Shown: one piece after another, positions 62,541 to 64,000 of the stretch
Numbering within the stretch: the stretch's first letter is position 1
How the letters are laid out: every line of letters starts with the position of its first letter
Assembly: GCF_030122805.1 (NCBI RefSeq)
Contig: NZ_CP126080.1
Span: 1,989,001-2,053,000 of the forward strand
DNA length: 64,000 bases
Reading direction: 5' to 3'
Source: Mesobacillus sp. AQ2
GTDB lineage: Bacteria; Bacillota; Bacilli; Bacillales; Cytobacillaceae
Notes under the pieces: model-generated
What the model was told of the DNA's origin: nothing
The model's database searches: none
The model's input: only the letters and a program-made list of their open reading frames with translations
Translations under genes and position numbers: made by a program

Positions 62541-63028
62541 TGGACGCTACATTTTACATGGAAAAGACGGTTTTTAATTATCGTGTCGCAGCTGTGATGA
62601 TAGTTAACAACCATATACTCATACATAGGCAGGCAGACGATGAACACTGGGCATTGCCAGGTGGCAGGGTCACGGTAATGGAAGATTCACAAACCAGTAT
62701 TGTAAGAGAAGTAAAGGAAGAATTGGGAATAGACGTCAAAGTGGATCGGCTGTTATGGTTTACCGAAAACTTCTTTGACTACAAACATAGAGATTTTCAT
62801 GAAATTGGCTTGTATTATCATGTATCACCATTGGAAGGCAGCTTCGATTTTCAAGCAGATGCGTTCTTTGGGGAAGAAGGAGAACGATTAGTTTACCAAT
62901 GGGTGCCAATCAGCCAACTTGCAAAGATAAAGCTGTACCCCGAGTTTATCAGAACCTCTCTTCATGCAGTGCCTGAAACTCCTCAGCATTTGATTGTAAA
63001 GCAGTATAGTATCAGGGCTGGAAAGTGA
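62540..63028 (+). CDS. NUDIX hydrolase
   Basis: 162 aa NUDIX enzyme. The Nudix box is GGRVTVMEDSQTSIVREV followed by KEELGIDVKV. The opening FNYRVAAVMIVNNHILIHR and the FFDYKHRDFHEIGLYYHV segment resemble the subgroup active on nucleotide sugars or NDP-linked compounds. ATG 62540 overlaps the preceding stop (TGATG), with GGGGGAGG upstream. It is distinct from the other NUDIX proteins here and not a recent duplicate. Confidence 0.9.
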   Translation: MDATFYMEKTVFNYRVAAVMIVNNHILIHRQADDEHWALPGGRVTVMEDSQTSIVREVKEELGIDVKVDRLLWFTENFFDYKHRDFHEIGLYYHVSPLEGSFDFQADAFFGEEGERLVYQWVPISQLAKIKLYPEFIRTSLHAVPETPQHLIVKQYSIRAGK

Positions 63029-63068
63029 ACGCGGTCCGGGGTTGTTGAAAAGGAATGGAGGTGGCAAA

Positions 63069-63428
63069 ATGGAATTCTATAATTTTAAAAAGGACATTGG
63101 AGCGGCCATCACAAAATTTGATTCGGACTTTGTGATGTCAAGGATTGTAAGGACAGTGAACGCAACCCATATTGGGTTTATGTATCTAGATGAGAATGGG
63201 ATCATCGGTTTTCATCAGGCAACCATGCCGCAGCTATTGCTGGTGGTAAGCGGCTCCGGCATTGTTCGCGGAGAATCGGAAGAATACTTTAAAGTAGAGC
63301 CTGGCACTGCAGTATTCTGGCAAAAAGGCGAGTGGCATGAAACAAAGACAGACAAGGGTTTAACTGCAGTGGTCATAGAAAGCGAAGAGTTGAATCCGGC
63401 CTCTTATATGGCAAAGGTGGAAAGCTGA
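63069..63428 (+). CDS. Cupin-domain protein
   Basis: 119 aa single-cupin protein. Cupin motif 1 region is MYLDENGIIGFHQATMPQLL with one His, and motif 2 is VEPGTAVFWQKGEWHETKT with the second His; the metal site is partly present. Activity unknown; such small cupins bind metabolites or act as isomerases or dioxygenases. GGAGGTGG lies before ATG 63069, 40 bases after the NUDIX stop, so it may be the last gene of that unit. Confidence 0.82.
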   Translation: MEFYNFKKDIGAAITKFDSDFVMSRIVRTVNATHIGFMYLDENGIIGFHQATMPQLLLVVSGSGIVRGESEEYFKVEPGTAVFWQKGEWHETKTDKGLTAVVIESEELNPASYMAKVES

Positions 63429-63500
63429 TTTCTGGCATGAATGTAGAGAGAAGTTTTTACGGGAAAATGGACTGTGTCTTTTTATCTATTATAAAAATAG

Positions 63501-63548
63501 GCGGTAGGAAGGTTAGAAATAATTCAAACCTTCCAGCCGTTTTATATT
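63501..63548. terminator. Terminator after the cupin gene
   Basis: CGG-GGAAGGTT (63502-63514) pairs with AACCTTCC-CCG (63527-63539), with two-base interruptions, followed by TTTTAT. It may also serve the convergent NUDIX remnant. Confidence 0.7.
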
Positions 63549-63575
63549 AGAACAAATATGTGAGGGCGGATGGAT

Positions 63576-63965
63576 TTAAACTACTATTTTCAAAGCTTCT
63601 AAAACTTTTGAAACATGCAGGTCATCTTTCATGGATTCCAGTGAGTGCCACCGTACTTCACTTAATGTTTGGCTCTCGCCATACTCTGGGTCACATCCGA
63701 GCATAGGTTCTTGATCGTTCAGCTGGCGGACAAGGAAACACCGCTCTTCACCACCGCTGTATTGACCGGTGAAAAGATAATCCACTACCTCTACATCCAA
63801 ATTCACTTCTTCTTTCACTTCTCGAACGACCGCATCTTCAAACGTTTCACCGGCCTCTAAACCACCGCCTGGAAGTGTCTAGAACTCTCCATCAGAGTAG
63901 ACATGCTTGGTCATAAGGATTTTAGTTTCTTTAATGATAGCAGCGAAAGCTATTGGTCTAGTCAA
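63576..63965 (-). pseudogene. NUDIX hydrolase interrupted by TAG
   Basis: On the minus strand TTG 63965, with AAAGAGGTG upstream, opens TRPIAFAAIIKETKILMTK and VYSDGEF; then TAG at 63879-63881 interrupts, and the frame goes on TLPGGGLEAGETFEDAVV, REVKEEVNLDVEV and RCFLVRQLNDQEPML to a normal end. The TAG lies directly before the Nudix box; a Trp (TGG) or similar codon is likely ancestral. The rest (129 codons) is undamaged, so the lesion is recent or a base-call error. Confidence 0.8.
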
Positions 63966-64000
63966 TAGGTAGCACCTCTTTAGATTATTTTTACATAATT

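Overview
The window looks like a chromosomal segment of a spore-forming, low-GC Gram-positive bacterium of the Bacillaceae (a Bacillus or Mesobacillus relative). The backbone is recognisable from Bacillus subtilis gene order: lexA | yneA-yneB-ynzC-tkt ... sirA-yneF ... ccdA-yneI-ccdC, the yrrT-mtnN-mccA-mccB sulfur operon, and xpt-pbuX behind a guanine riboswitch. Spore-former genes (sirA, a Spo0E-like phosphatase), AGGAGG ribosome binding sites, TTG/GTG starts and LexA boxes of the CGAAC-N4-GTTCG type agree. There are no rRNA or tRNA genes and no CRISPR array.

Layout: 1-7 kb is catabolic: the end of an alpha-ketoacid dehydrogenase (E1 beta, E2), then a homogentisate-pathway cluster (hpd, HisC-like aminotransferase, flavin reductase-like protein, FAA hydrolase, hmgA) for tyrosine/phenylalanine breakdown. 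7-15.8 kb holds an RNase J paralog, a self-regulated ArsR/SRPBCC/VOC cassette, a SWIM-SNF2 helicase, a peroxiredoxin-chemoreceptor fusion and an RsbR-like STAS protein. 16-31 kb is accessory: nucleotidyltransferases, GNAT acetyltransferases, NUDIX and DUF proteins, several visibly broken. 31.6-41.1 kb is the SOS/tkt/sirA core with accessory genes inserted. 41-49 kb carries a GNAT, an MFS pump, a response regulator and the yrrT-mtnN-luxS-mccA-mccB operon, which takes S-adenosylhomocysteine through S-ribosylhomocysteine and homocysteine to cysteine and releases AI-2. 49-58 kb has purine salvage, a BmrCD-type heterodimeric ABC exporter, Spo0E and the cytochrome c maturation genes. 58-64 kb holds an IS200 element, a decayed HAD gene, a membrane gluzincin, a methyltransferase, two intact NUDIX genes and one interrupted one.

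Two signals stand out. First, at 13536-14870 a peroxiredoxin-like domain is fused to a soluble methyl-accepting chemotaxis signalling domain. It is interrupted only by an in-frame TGA exactly where the first cysteine of a CxxC redox motif belongs, and a hairpin with a GGUC apical sequence begins 15 nt downstream, resembling a bacterial SECIS. This is a candidate selenocysteine redox chemoreceptor. The main counter-argument is that at least six other small genes here also carry nonsense or frameshift lesions. Second, five intergenic regions hold tandem repeats of four unrelated sequence families that share one period (52 bp in three families, 53 bp in the fourth, about five helical turns) and an internal inverted repeat. 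In the longest array eleven units keep exactly 52 bp despite sequence drift.

All calls come from reading the sequence and from memory of families; no search, folding or alignment program was run.
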